A stretch of DNA of 64,000 nucleotides from Candidatus Accumulibacter affinis (GTDB lineage: Bacteria > Pseudomonadota > Gammaproteobacteria > Burkholderiales > Rhodocyclaceae): NCBI GenBank assembly GCA_016713625.1, contig JADJOT010000007.1, positions 62,001 to 126,000 on the forward strand. The letters run 5' to 3'. A program made the translations under genes and the position numbers. The notes beneath the pieces are model-generated. The model saw nothing but the letters and a program-made list of their open reading frames with translations. It did no database searches and was not told the DNA's origin. Within the stretch, counting starts at the first letter, position 1; each line of letters starts with the position of its first letter. Below, in pieces: positions 1-8,237 of the stretch.

Positions 1-583
1 GTGCCTTGGGCGAGAGGCCCTCGCCTTTGACAAACGGGTTGTCGGCGATGGCAGCACGCAGCGCCTTGCGCCAGCCGAGACCCTTCTGCATGGCCTGGCC
101 GGTGGTGGCGACGGTCATGGTGTAGAGCCACCAACGCTCTTCGGGTGCCAGCGCTTCCCAGTTGTGCAGCGCATTCGGGATGTCGTCGGGTGAGGCGTCT
201 TCCACCGCCCAGCAGAGGATGCAAAGTTCCTTGCCGAGTGAGGGATGAACCGGCACCGGTTTGCCAGGGTTCTTCTGAAACCTGGCGGCCGACAGGCCGT
301 TGGCACGCAGGCGGCGGTTAGCCTCCTCCCAGAAGGCCGGCGCGAGCGCCAGCCAGCGCTGGCGGTCGATGACCACGCGCAACGACGGGTCATTCGGGGA
401 TGGCGCATCGACGGCGCGCGCGCCCAGATGGTCGAGGTCATTGCCGCGATGCTCGGTGATGCAGATGAGTTCGCTGGCGCCGCTGCCCTTCGGGATGTCG
501 ATCAGGAAGCCATGGCGCGCTTCGTCCGGCAAAAAGCCGAGACCGACGACTTTGCGTGCGAAGGATGAGGGAGCATCGGCCAT
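1..583 (-). CDS. DUF3780 family protein, 3' part beyond the left edge
   Basis: I translated the minus strand from the ATG at 583; the frame stays open to base 1, so the C-terminus lies outside. The product begins MADAPSSFARKVVGLGF and contains the stretches LGKELCILCWAVEDA, PNALHNWEALAPEERWWL and LGWRKALRAAIADNP, which I recognise as the conserved core of the DUF3780 family. That family is usually encoded next to DUF499 ATPases and DUF1156 DNA methylases in phage-defence-type operons. Its biochemical role is unknown. The gene starts 3 bases after the stop of the upstream DUF499 fragment, so the two were co-transcribed. The open reading frame looks undamaged inside the window, although its upstream partner is destroyed. 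Family call is by memory of the motif pattern; function is not inferred. Confidence 0.72.
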   Translation of the reverse strand, partial: MADAPSSFARKVVGLGFLPDEARHGFLIDIPKGSGASELICITEHRGNDLDHLGARAVDAPSPNDPSLRVVIDRQRWLALAPAFWEEANRRLRANGLSAARFQKNPGKPVPVHPSLGKELCILCWAVEDASPDDIPNALHNWEALAPEERWWLYTMTVATTGQAMQKGLGWRKALRAAIADNPFVKGEGLSPKA

Positions 584-586
584 CGC

Positions 587-1556
587 TTACTGGCTCACTT
601 TGGCAACGCTGAACGGCTGGTTGGTGGCCAGGAGCCACTCGAGCAGTGCCTGTCCGTTGGGAAATGATAGCGCGCCCGCAGTCATGCGCAGGCTGCCGTC
701 CTTGACGATCTCCTGAAGCTTCTCGGCGACTGCTCTTGCTGCATCGGCATCGTAGCCGCCGTCCAGTGCCCCCGAATAGTCGACGTTCTGCTGACCATCG
801 CTGCTCTCCGCCGTGAGGCTGATGTCATGCGCGCGGACACCGGTGGCTGACGCCAATCGCTGAATGAAGTCCCAAACCGCGCCGGCGTCATCAAGCTTGG
901 TTTGCTGGTTCCAGCGGGCAGGGAGTCCGGGATCTATCGGGTGTCGCGCCGCGGGTCCTTGCTGTGGGATGGTGATCCGTAGCGTCTCGGAGTTCAGGTC
1001 GTAGGCGCTTGATACTGCCATGGCGCACACCACGCGGCAATTCGCCGGCACGCGGAATGGCCCATCGTAAGTCGCAGCGCCTGCACTGGTTGGCGAGGAA
1101 CCATCCGTGCTGTAGCGGATAGTGACCCCGTTGGCCTTTGGCAAGGCCAGTAGCTCCACTTCGTGATGACTACCGCGGTGGTGAAGCTGATACTTCAGCC
1201 GAAGCTTCGCAGTCCATTCCTTCACCGCACTGACGCGGACCATGTCGGCAGGATCGAAGGCGAGAAAGCGGTAACGCAAGCCGACCGCTTCAAAGCGGGT
1301 TGGCGTCGGCACGGGACTGGAAGCGCTGGTCGGGTCCGAGTCACCGGTTTCATAGACGAGCGACTGCGCGTGCAGCGGTTCGATTTTCAGATAGGTGTGA
1401 CCGTCGCCGTCTTCCTGCACGGAGAGCTCGCGAAGAGACACCTCTGGAACGGGCGGGGGAAACGGACCGCGGCGGATGTGATTGCCTTCTTCGCGCCACA
1501 GCCCGCGCCGAACACAGTCGGCTTTGAGGTCATCGAGCGCCGAAATCTTGTGCAAC
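587..1556 (-). pseudogene. DUF499 protein, C-terminal fragment cut by IS66
   Basis: A 322-residue open frame with no natural start runs from the IS66 end (1557) to a stop at 587. It carries a chitobiase-like C-terminal beta domain (RYSTDGSSPTSAG, then YDGPFRVPANCRVV), typical of the tail of large DUF499 ATPases, followed by an alpha/beta tail. Full-length DUF499 proteins are about 1000 residues with an N-terminal P-loop ATPase, so roughly the last third is left. The first possible codon (TTG at 1555) sits right at the insertion sequence boundary, so this is a truncation and not a short gene. The neighbour downstream is DUF3780, the usual partner. The N-terminal part is not found on the far side of the IS66, so the insertion was followed by deletion or rearrangement. 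Family call is moderately sure. Confidence 0.65.
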
Positions 1557-1582
1557 GTAAGCGTTCAGCGCACCCACCCCTG
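1557..1582 (+). repeat. IS66 terminal inverted repeat, left
   Basis: Starts GTAAGCGTTCAGCGCACCCA and matches, as an inverted copy with a few mismatches, the right terminus at 6938-6961. It lies 11 bases beyond the tnpC stop codon, as expected for an IS66 end. Confidence 0.8.
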
Positions 1583-1593
1583 GGCGCGCACAA

Positions 1594-2181
1594 TCAGACT
1601 GGCTTTTTGAGCGGCAGGAGCTCGTCGATGCGGCGGTTCGGCCAGGAGGGGAGTTTCTCGAGGGTGTCGGTCAGCCAGGCCATGGGCTCGATGCCGTTCG
1701 CGCGCGCAGTTTCGAGCAGCGACTGAATCGCCGCGGCGCGTTGGCCTGCCGCCTCGGAACCGGCGAACAGCCAATTTTTCTTCCCGATGGCGATCGGACG
1801 AATGGCATTCTCGACCGGGTTGTTGTCGATCGGGTAGAAGCCGTTGGTGGCGTACCGGGCCAAGGCCGGCCAGCGTCGCAGACGGTAGTCGATCGCCTTG
1901 GCCAGTGCGCCGCCGTCGGCCACCGATCTGCGGGTGTTCTGGAGCCACAGGTGCAGGGCTTCGAGCAGCGGCTGACTGGTTTCCTTTCGTCGTCGGGCGC
2001 GCTCCTCTACCGTCTTCCCCTTCGCTGCGGCCTCAATGGCATACAACTCGCCGATGCGGCGCAGGGCCTCGGCCGCGACGGGGCTCCCATTCGCTTGATG
2101 GAGGTCGAAGAACTTCCGCCGGGCGTGGGCCATACAGGCGAGTTCGATCACCTCGCCCCGAAACAGCACCTGATAGCCGGC
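1594..2181 (-). pseudogene. tnpC: IS66 transposase TnpC, C-terminal half
   Basis: Reads (minus) FAGYQVLFRGEVIELACMA followed by HARRKFFDLHQAN, then DNNPVENAIRPIAIGKKNW with the conserved asparagine/glutamate segment near the transposase C-terminus, and ends LLPLKKPV. This is the typical end of IS66 TnpC, including the WAHARRKF-like block and the catalytic-glutamate region. It is separated from its N-terminal half (5622-6569) by the RIT element. Deleting 2182-5621 joins the halves in the same frame at codon GGC (GCC GGC TAT CAG), so the interruption is a clean insertion. Without excision no functional transposase can be made. Confidence 0.88.
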
Positions 2182-2206
2182 ATTATGTTGTGCAAAACAT
2201 AATGCC
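2179..2206. repeat. Hairpin at the left end of the RIT element
   Basis: GGCATTATGTT, a 6-base spacer, and AACATAATGCC form a perfect 11-bp stem. It straddles the junction between tnpC and the left RIT terminus; no counterpart exists at the right end. It may be a recombinase core site or a leftover of recombination. Confidence 0.8.
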
Positions 2207-2232
2207 GGTTATGTTGCCGCCGAAGATATGTG
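2204..2232 (+). repeat. RIT terminal inverted repeat, left
   Basis: Begins GCCGGTTATGTTGCCGCCGA and is the exact reverse complement, over 29 of 29 bases, of 5593-5621. Perfect identity suggests recent movement or selection for recombinase binding. Confidence 0.95.
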
Positions 2233-2307
2233 GTGGCGACCTGAAGGCCGACGGCCGATCCTCTGGACCGTCGGGCTGGTGCGCACATAAATTCGAGCGT
2301 TTGGCGG

Positions 2308-3315
2308 CTACAGTTGGCTCATGAAGTCCATGATCGTGCCCGACGTTCTCGCTGATTTCGTCCGCGCGGCGGCTGGCAGGTCGGTGATGTTCACGCAGGC
2401 CAGTGCCTTGGCCTTCATCTCGAGATCGACCTCGGCATAAACGTGTGTCGTGTCCAAGGAAACGTGACCGAGCCAAGCCCGAATGGTATTGATGTCCACT
2501 CCCGCACGAAGTAAATGAACAGCCGTGGTATGCCGGATCGAGTGCGGGCTGATGTGTTTTCCACGCATGGACTCGACCCGCGTGGCCGCCTCCTTGGCGT
2601 AGGTCTTCACGATGCGATGTACCCCGAAGCGCGTCATCGGGTCACCGGTTCGTCCGTGAAACACCTGATCGTCGGCGCACTTTCCGGCCACAAGCGGTTG
2701 CAGCGCAGCTACCGTGACCGCCCATAGAGGACAGATCCGCCACTTGTTGCCCTTGCCGAGAATGCGTACAGACGGTGACGTTCCCAGGTAAAGGTTGCCC
2801 ACCCGCAAAGACGCCGCCTCGTCGGCACGAGCGCCGCTGTTGTAGAGAAAGAGCAGCAGAGCATGGTCTCGCGCCCCCAGCGTCGTGCCACGATTTGGGG
2901 CGCGCAACAGTGCCTCGACTTCGGGCTTGTCGAGATATCCGATGGCGTTCTGGGCGGCCTTCTTGAACGGCACCAAACGAACTTGAGAACACCAATCCAG
3001 ATGCTCAGGTGAACGCATACCGACGAAACGAGCCAGCGAGTGAATGGTGCTGAGTCGCTGGTTGCGCGTGACGACGCTGCAACCACGCTCATGCTCGATG
3101 TGATCGAGGAATGCCCGCACCCGATCTGCTGACACGTCATGCACCGCCAGACGCTCGATCGGCACCGTCGCCAAGTTGCTGACGAATGGCAGGAGCAGGG
3201 TTAATGTATCCCGGTAGCTTACTTGAGTGTTCCTCGCCAGGTTTCTCTCGGCGACCAGATACTCCAGCAGGAAACGCCGTACCCATGGACCGAGAAGGCT
3301 TTGATCACGCATCAT
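2308..3315 (-). CDS. ritC: RIT tyrosine recombinase, third gene
   Basis: A 335-residue tyrosine (phage-integrase family) recombinase. The N-terminal SAM-like core-binding region is followed by the catalytic domain: arginine block YNSGARADEAASLRV, then SPHSIRHTTAVHLLRAG (HxxR), WLGHVSLDTTHVY with the nucleophilic tyrosine, and a short C-terminal tail. It is the last of three recombinases, and its start overlaps the end of the second by 11 bases, so translation is probably coupled. In RIT elements the three proteins are thought to act together; individual roles are not settled. No missing catalytic residue seen. Confidence 0.9.
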   Translation of the reverse strand: MMRDQSLLGPWVRRFLLEYLVAERNLARNTQVSYRDTLTLLLPFVSNLATVPIERLAVHDVSADRVRAFLDHIEHERGCSVVTRNQRLSTIHSLARFVGMRSPEHLDWCSQVRLVPFKKAAQNAIGYLDKPEVEALLRAPNRGTTLGARDHALLLFLYNSGARADEAASLRVGNLYLGTSPSVRILGKGNKWRICPLWAVTVAALQPLVAGKCADDQVFHGRTGDPMTRFGVHRIVKTYAKEAATRVESMRGKHISPHSIRHTTAVHLLRAGVDINTIRAWLGHVSLDTTHVYAEVDLEMKAKALACVNITDLPAAARTKSARTSGTIMDFMSQL

Positions 3316-4261
3316 CGGCCTCCCGTTCTACCTCGTTCAATGCATACGCCGCGAACCGGGAGCTGGCCTCTTGCAGCAACTCTGATGTCATGTGCAGATA
3401 GCGCTGTGTCGAAACGATATTGGCGTGTCCGAGGTAGGTCGCCAGATGAGGCAGAAGGTATTGGACGTCCTTGCCCGAACGGTACCAGGCCAGGACACGA
3501 TGAACCGCCGCGGTGTGGCGCAGATCGTGAAGTCGCGGAGGTCGTAGCTCACCGGGTGGACGGACAATGCCCGCCGCTGATCGTATCCGTTGAAAGCAGG
3601 TGATGACTTCCGGGTAAGCCAGACAACAACCCGTGCGTGTACAAAGAAAGGGGGAGCCCCTGTCCTTTACCATGGGCAGCGTGCTTCGCCTCTCATAGTA
3701 GGCCGCCAATGCTGACGCCAGTTGCGGCCCGATCGGTACCAAGCGAGTCTTGTAGAACTTCGTGTTTCGAACGGTCAGGACTTGCTCGGCAATATCAACG
3801 TCAGCCACCGTGAGGCCGATGGCTTCGCTGATACGAAGTCCAGCGCCGTACAGTACCAGTAGCAAGGTTCGATACGTCATGGCCTGAAGACGGCTCAAGG
3901 GCGATCCTACGACGGCGGTCGAGTCGAGCAGGCGCTGTAGTTCGTCATGCGAGTAGACATAGGGTGTCTGCGGCGGCGGCAACTTCGGCTTGATTTCTGG
4001 CAACGGCGATACCGCCACATAGCCGCGCGCCAACGCGAAGCGATACAACCCGGCCAACAATCTAAATTTTGTCGTCCAGGAGGCGCTAAGCGCGCCATGG
4101 CCGCGTAGAAACGCGCTCACGGCCTGCTGCGTCACTTCGTGCAAGGGCCGATCACCTGTCTCGCGCGCGAACTGGCGCAGCGCCCGGGCACCGCTGCGGA
4201 TTTGGACACCCTGGGCTCGCCGGGTGGCAAGATAAATCGTGATGACATCACTGGTGTTCAT
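3305..4261 (-). CDS. ritB: RIT tyrosine recombinase, second gene
   Basis: A 318-residue tyrosine recombinase with blocks YGAGLRISEAIGLTVAD (first arginine), LHDLRHTAAVHRVLAW (HxxR) and YLGHANIVSTQRYLHM (tyrosine). The spacing between the HxxR and LGH blocks is longer than in most integrases (insert WYRSGKDVQYLLPHLA), a feature of this RIT subgroup as I remember it. The ATG overlaps the stop of the first recombinase by 4 bases (ATGA), and its own 3' end overlaps the third gene. This supports one polycistronic message. Confidence 0.9.
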   Translation of the reverse strand: MNTSDVITIYLATRRAQGVQIRSGARALRQFARETGDRPLHEVTQQAVSAFLRGHGALSASWTTKFRLLAGLYRFALARGYVAVSPLPEIKPKLPPPQTPYVYSHDELQRLLDSTAVVGSPLSRLQAMTYRTLLLVLYGAGLRISEAIGLTVADVDIAEQVLTVRNTKFYKTRLVPIGPQLASALAAYYERRSTLPMVKDRGSPFLCTRTGCCLAYPEVITCFQRIRSAAGIVRPPGELRPPRLHDLRHTAAVHRVLAWYRSGKDVQYLLPHLATYLGHANIVSTQRYLHMTSELLQEASSRFAAYALNEVEREADDA

Positions 4262-5490
4262 CGCAGACCTCCGAGATCGAAGTCAGCCACTTGGCGTAAA
4301 GACCCCAGGTCGACTTTCGTGTAGGTCATCGTGGCCGAGGCACTGCGATGACCGAGGTGGTCGCCGATCTCCTTGAGTGTCAGCCCGTCGGCGAGCAGCT
4401 TCGCTGCGCACGAGTGCCGCAAAGCATGAGGGCCAAGGTGAGCGGCCTGTATCCCAAGTGCGCGCAGCCGCCGGGTGACGATGTTGTAGAGGGCCGTAGC
4501 CTGAATGGGGAATCGCGGCGCCTGGGTCCGGATAAAGACCTCAGCATGCGACACGTTCGGCCGAACCTCGTGGATGTATCGCCGAAGCGCCTCCGCCACG
4601 GAAGGCACGAGCGGGTAGACCTGGGGTTGGCGGCGCTTCAGTCGCCAGATATGTAAAAGCCCGGCGGCGAGGTCGATCTGGTCAAGCCGAAGCGATGCAA
4701 CCTCGCCTCGCCGAAGGCCGTATACAGCCAATAGAAGCAGGATCGCGCGGTCGCGAATGTCGCCCTCGCTATCGCTGCTGGCGGTGGCGACCACGCGCCT
4801 TACATCCTCCCAGCTCAAAGCGTACGGCAACGACTCCAGCGCATATCGCCGATTTCCTGGGATCGAACCAGCCAGAATAGGGCTGCACGCGCCGGTACTG
4901 GCGGCGTGACGAAGGAACACCCGCAGCATCTTGGCGATTCCTCCGGCAGAGATCCGAGACCACCGCTTTGCACCGTAATTGACGAAGTACGCATCGATAT
5001 CTTGTGGCTGGAGCGTTGCCAGGTTACGGTCGGTGTCGCTGCACCAGCACAGAAACTTCAAGGCGCGGTACCGCCATTGCTCAATCGTGCAGGGCGTCAG
5101 ACCGCGTTCGTCGCGCATCCAGGCAACGAAGTGCTCAAGGGCCGGCCCGAACGGGACCGACTCCTCGGGCTGCGGCCACCAGCCCAGGTATTTCAACCAG
5201 GGTCGCGCGAAACATACGCATGTAGCGGCCGTCGTTGGTGCCAGCCCATGACTGGTTGGCGAAACTCGTCCGTAGACGATTTCATGCAACCGGGACGCAT
5301 TGACGCTCCCGAAGTCGCTGGGTGACATGTGTTCAGCAACCCACAAAATCGATCGCGCCCGCAGACGTAGAGAATCTCGCGTGCCACCCTGAGCAGTACA
5401 GTGCTGAAGGTAGCGATTGCGTTCATCTGCCAACGGGCCATCGCGATGGTGGGCAAGTGCGCGATCTGTACTAACAAGAGTTTCGAACAT
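4258..5490 (-). CDS. ritA: RIT tyrosine recombinase, first gene
   Basis: A 410-residue tyrosine recombinase, the longest and most upstream of the trio. The N-terminal extension carries a core-binding domain (FVAWMRDERGLTPCTIEQWR). The catalytic blocks are YGLRRGEVASLRLDQID, HALRHSCAAKLLADG and LGHRSASATMTYTKVD, so R, HxxR, H and Y are all present. The ATG at 5490 lies directly at the foot of an inverted repeat (5490-5521) that would sequester its ribosome binding site (AAGGA). It drives the overlapping second and third genes. Confidence 0.9.
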   Translation of the reverse strand: MFETLVSTDRALAHHRDGPLADERNRYLQHCTAQGGTRDSLRLRARSILWVAEHMSPSDFGSVNASRLHEIVYGRVSPTSHGLAPTTAATCVCFARPWLKYLGWWPQPEESVPFGPALEHFVAWMRDERGLTPCTIEQWRYRALKFLCWCSDTDRNLATLQPQDIDAYFVNYGAKRWSRISAGGIAKMLRVFLRHAASTGACSPILAGSIPGNRRYALESLPYALSWEDVRRVVATASSDSEGDIRDRAILLLLAVYGLRRGEVASLRLDQIDLAAGLLHIWRLKRRQPQVYPLVPSVAEALRRYIHEVRPNVSHAEVFIRTQAPRFPIQATALYNIVTRRLRALGIQAAHLGPHALRHSCAAKLLADGLTLKEIGDHLGHRSASATMTYTKVDLGSLRQVADFDLGGLR

Positions 5491-5521
5491 GACAGTCCTT
5501 TGAGGTTGAAAGGGACTGTCA
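5490..5521 (-). promoter_or_regulatory. Hairpin covering the ritA ribosome binding site
   Basis: On the minus strand TGACAGTCC and GGACTGTCA form a perfect 9-bp stem around a 14-base loop. The second arm and the bases just before it contain AAGGA, the only good Shine-Dalgarno candidate, and the arm ends at the ATG. In RNA this would hide the start of the first recombinase, giving translational control; as DNA it could be a binding site for a recombinase. Both uses are inference. Confidence 0.5.
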
Positions 5522-5592
5522 GCAAGGACCTCCAGTTATGTGCTGTCAAATGCTCAAGAACAGGCTGGATGCTGGGGCTTCTGGACTGGTGT

Positions 5593-5621
5593 CACATATC
5601 TTCGGCGGCAACATAACCGGC
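5593..5621 (-). repeat. RIT terminal inverted repeat, right
   Basis: Exact reverse complement of 2204-2232. Its outer end abuts the tnpC codon for phenylalanine (GAG TTT GCC), so the interrupted transposase frame reads VDEFAGY and then runs out inside the repeat. Confidence 0.95.
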
Positions 5622-6569
5622 AAACTCATCGACCATCAGAGCGCCTTGCCAGTGGCCGAGGAACTCCACCACATACTTCCCGCCCCGGCCGGGCTGGTAG
5701 TCGAAGACGACGATCGGCGGGTTGCTTCCCAGGGCATTGCTGCGATACGCCCAGATGACCATCACCCAGGCCAGCAAGGCCGGCGCCGCCAGGCCGCCAT
5801 CGATCACCGAAGCCACCGCCGGTGCGGCGGTGAGGGTCTCGCAGGGCCGGCAGGCGTACTTCGGGTAGAGGTGGCGTTCGACGAAGAACTCGGCGGGAAC
5901 GATGCTGAGTTTCTCGGTCACGTCCTCGCCGATCCGCACCAGTGCCTGACCACATTGCCCACAGGTGCAGCTTTCGGGCTCGTGCAGGTGCTCGACCCGG
6001 GGCAGCTGTTCGGGCAAGGGCTGACGGCCGGCGCGTTCGCGTTTCGGTTTCTCGGCGGGCGGGAGATGCGGCCCCATTTCGGCCGCCTGGCGCTGTTCGT
6101 CCAGGCGGGCTTCGCAGGCAGCGAGGTCGGCGGCCAGGGTTTCGTCGAAGAGGTCCCGTTCGGCAGCGACCAGGGACTCGCTCTTGACGCCGAATTTCAT
6201 CCGCCGCAGATAGGCCAGTTCGAGGGTCAGCTTCTCGATCTTGGCATCGCGGCGTTGCCAGTCTACGCCGGAGATCAGCCAGCGCCATTGTGCTGCGGTG
6301 AGGGCGAAAACCGGGTCGCTGGCGCTCGGCCAGGTGAAGTAGCCACGGTGCAGCCGGCGCTGCGAGAGCCAGACGCCGGTGCCATCCCAGACCAGCAGTT
6401 TGAGCCGGCTGCGGCGCCGGTTGGTGAAGGCGTAGGCGGTGCCGTCACAGGGGCTGCGCCCGAGACTGGCCTGGATGCGCGCCGACAGGCCATCGATGCC
6501 CAGACGCATGTCCACCGCTTCGACGGCCAGCCAGATGCGCTCCGGCGCCACCCCGAGGGGCGCGCTCAT
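5622..6569 (-). pseudogene. tnpB-tnpC: IS66 TnpB fused in frame to an internally deleted TnpC N-terminal half
   Basis: The frame starts at the ATG at 6569 (MSAPLGVAPERIW), overlapping the tnpA stop by 4 bases. It reads as normal TnpB up to WLISGVDWQR (about 98 residues) and then, without a stop, continues as TnpC (RDAKIEKLTLELAYLRRMKF). A second junction follows VIDGGLAAPALLAWVMV, which jumps to IWAYRSNALGSNPPIVVFDY. Compared with ordinary IS66 TnpC, the roughly 70 residues between these blocks, containing the first catalytic aspartate region (HADE), are missing. Both junctions keep the frame. The TnpC CxxC zinc pair (CTCGQCGQA) is intact. The product cannot be an active transposase. The frame then breaks at the RIT right end (5621). 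Confidence 0.8.
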
Positions 6570-6886
6570 GCGCGCTCTCCCCACCGGGCCGTCAGCCACC
6601 CGGCAGGCGGCAGAGTGGCAAATTCGAGTCGCCAGCCCTGCGGGCTGTGCAGCGACAGACTCGGCGTAAAGGCCGCGGCACGGGGAACCCTCACTGCAGG
6701 AACCAGGGTCAGCGGGCCTCCCGCTCTGCTCGGCCCTGGACCCTTCGCCAAGCGCAGGTGCCAGTAACTGAGCGAATGGCTTCTCAGTCCGTGCTGATCA
6801 CAGTACGCCTTCTGGCTGTCGCCGCTCGCCCGCCAGGCGTCCACATGGCCCCGCCAGTGCGCTTCCAGTTCCCCAGCCTTGTCCAT
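6566..6886 (-). CDS. tnpA: IS66 accessory protein TnpA
   Basis: About 106 residues from the ATG at 6886, which has a strong Shine-Dalgarno GGAGG 7 bases upstream. The sequence MDKAGELEAHWRGHVDAW followed by QKAYCDQHGLRSHSLSYWH is the typical helix-turn-helix-like front of the IS66 TnpA (IS66 Orf1) family. It is the first gene of the element and its stop overlaps the tnpB start (ATGA). It appears intact although the transposase downstream is not. Confidence 0.85.
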   Translation of the reverse strand: MDKAGELEAHWRGHVDAWRASGDSQKAYCDQHGLRSHSLSYWHLRLAKGPGPSRAGGPLTLVPAVRVPRAAAFTPSLSLHSPQGWRLEFATLPPAGWLTARWGERA

Positions 6887-6961
6887 CTCTTCCTCCTGTC
6901 GAAAACCTGGAGGTTGCTCCACTTCTCGCGGGTTTTACAGGTGGAGGGGCTGGACGCTTAC

Positions 6962-7271
6962 GCATCAGCGGCATGCCCGTCACCACTCGACGAAGGAAAC
7001 CGTTGCCTCGCCCCGAAAACTCTGTGAGCGGTTGCCTGCTTTTCTTCTGCTTGCTATTCCCATGGTCGGCCTCCTTCTAAGAGCTCAACGCAGTGATACG
7101 AGTATCCTTTCCCGCGGGGTCAGCCAAGGCGTCTACTGAGACTGGAGCACTTTCTGCATTTGCTGCTTCTGGTGAAGTCCACGCCTTGTTCTCGTGCTTC
7201 AGTCGCGGTGTTCAGTCGGTTATCATGAGGCGCCTCGACGAGCATCCAGGACACCTTACTCGAAAGCGAAC
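6962..7271. other. Intergenic scar between IS66 and the SEC-C gene
   Basis: 310 bases without a convincing gene. I looked on the minus strand for the missing DUF499 N-terminal part and did not find it. Only short unsupported open frames occur. The 8-base target duplication of IS66 is also missing here, so this looks like the joint of a rearrangement. Confidence 0.5.
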
Positions 7272-8237
7272 ATGGTACGTAATGACACCTCAAGTTCCCC
7301 GGTCAACGAACACACGGCCAGCGGACGGCGAACCACCACACCTACTCTCGCGCCCGATGATGGCCTGTTCGAACTTCCCGGAATCGGTCCCCTGTGGGTC
7401 TGGGCACATACCTGTCCCGACCAGCACTGCAATTGCCGTGATGCGCTAATCCTCGCCTCGGACGAAAGTCGTGAAGCGTTGCTCACGCGTGGTCTGCCCG
7501 TGCGCGAGGCATGGCAAGCCGGACAGGGATACGTCGATATCGCGGCACGGATCGAAGGACTCACATCCTTCATTCTCAATATTGACGCCGTGACGGTCGC
7601 TGATCTCTACGGCAACCCGCTGACTGTGGCGGATGCGGACTCTCGCATTGCGGCGATGGTCGATCGCATCCATAGCGATGTTCTCGATGAAATTGCCAGG
7701 CTGTGGTACATCGGCAAGGGTTATCCGGATCAACGGAAACTCGTCCTCGGCGCCAAGACGATTGCGATTTCTCCGTGGCAGGAAGGCGACATGGTTGCTT
7801 ACCTCGACGTTTTCAAATGGGCTCGGCGCGATCAGTATGTGTTCGACGATGAACCCGAAATATTCCAGGTATTCGATGGCTATTGCATCAACCCTGGGTG
7901 TAATTGTGGCAAAGTCGTCGTGCAGTTCTGTCAGTTGGAGGTTGAAGGGGAGTCCCAGGCGGTGGGAGAGATCGAGATCGATCCGTCTGGCACGTTTGCC
8001 CTCGAATCGGAGCCGAAGTGCGAAGCCATCCTCGATCGCCTTTGGGCGACTTTCCGCAAACGGCACCCGGCATATCCGGCGTACTTTGCTCAGCGGAATG
8101 CGGACATGAAATGCATAGGGAAAAAGAGAGAAGCGTTTCATCGTCCCAAGATTGGCCGCAATGAGCCCTGCCCCTGTGGTTCTGGGAAGAAATACAAGAA
8201 GTGTTGCGCCGATGCGACATCTGATCAAACAGAATGA
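7272..8237 (+). CDS. SEC-C motif protein of unknown function
   Basis: About 321 residues from the ATG at 7272 ([14 protein letters not shown]); an upstream extension to 7194 is possible but looks non-native. The C-terminus ends [20 protein letters not shown], a classic zinc-binding SEC-C motif like that of SecA and YecA. Further cysteine groups are [10 protein letters not shown] near residue 50 and [18 protein letters not shown] near residue 205, suggesting extra metal sites. No transmembrane segment or signal peptide. The central part is not recognised. Its stop overlaps the start of the HsdM fragment by 4 bases. SEC-C proteins often occur in mobile and defence regions, but a role here would be a guess. 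Confidence 0.75.
   Translation: MVRNDTSSSPVNEHTASGRRTTTPTLAPDDGLFELPGIGPLWVWAHTCPDQHCNCRDALILASDESREALLTRGLPVREAWQAGQGYVDIAARIEGLTSFILNIDAVTVADLYGNPLTVADADSRIAAMVDRIHSDVLDEIARLWYIGKGYPDQRKLVLGAKTIAISPWQEGDMVAYLDVFKWARRDQYVFDDEPEIFQVFDGYCINPGCNCGKVVVQFCQLEVEGESQAVGEIEIDPSGTFALESEPKCEAILDRLWATFRKRHPAYPAYFAQRNADMKCIGKKREAFHRPKIGRNEPCPCGSGKKYKKCCADATSDQTE

Larger units (their letters stand above)
2182..5621. mobile_element. RIT (recombinase in trio) element inserted in IS66 tnpC
   Basis: Three overlapping tyrosine recombinase genes on the minus strand lie between perfect 29-bp inverted repeats (2204-2232 and 5593-5621). This arrangement is the definition of RIT elements, a known class of three-recombinase units. 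The pentamer CCGGC flanks the insert (2177-2181 and 5617-5621), and removing 3440 bases (2182-5621) restores an uninterrupted IS66 tnpC frame. That gives a precise insertion point. All three recombinases keep their catalytic blocks, so the element may still be mobile. Confidence 0.9.
1557..6961. mobile_element. IS66-family insertion sequence, decayed and carrying a RIT element
   Basis: The ends are imperfect terminal inverted repeats that both start GTAAGCG: 1557 onward on plus, and 6961 backward on minus, sharing about 19 of 24 bases (GTAAGCGTTCAGCGCACCCA against GTAAGCGTCCAGCCCCTCCA). Between them lie, on the minus strand, tnpA, a tnpB-tnpC fusion, and the tnpC 3' half, in the usual IS66 order. 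The 8 bases outside each end differ (TGTGCAAC left, GCATCAGC right), so the expected target duplication is absent and one flank has been rearranged. Internal deletions in tnpB/tnpC and the RIT insertion make the element non-autonomous. Confidence 0.85.

Noticed and set aside
7000..7271. Promoter for the SEC-C gene
   Set aside because: A TATCAT-like -10 near 7220 exists but no -35 at the proper distance; not enough to call.
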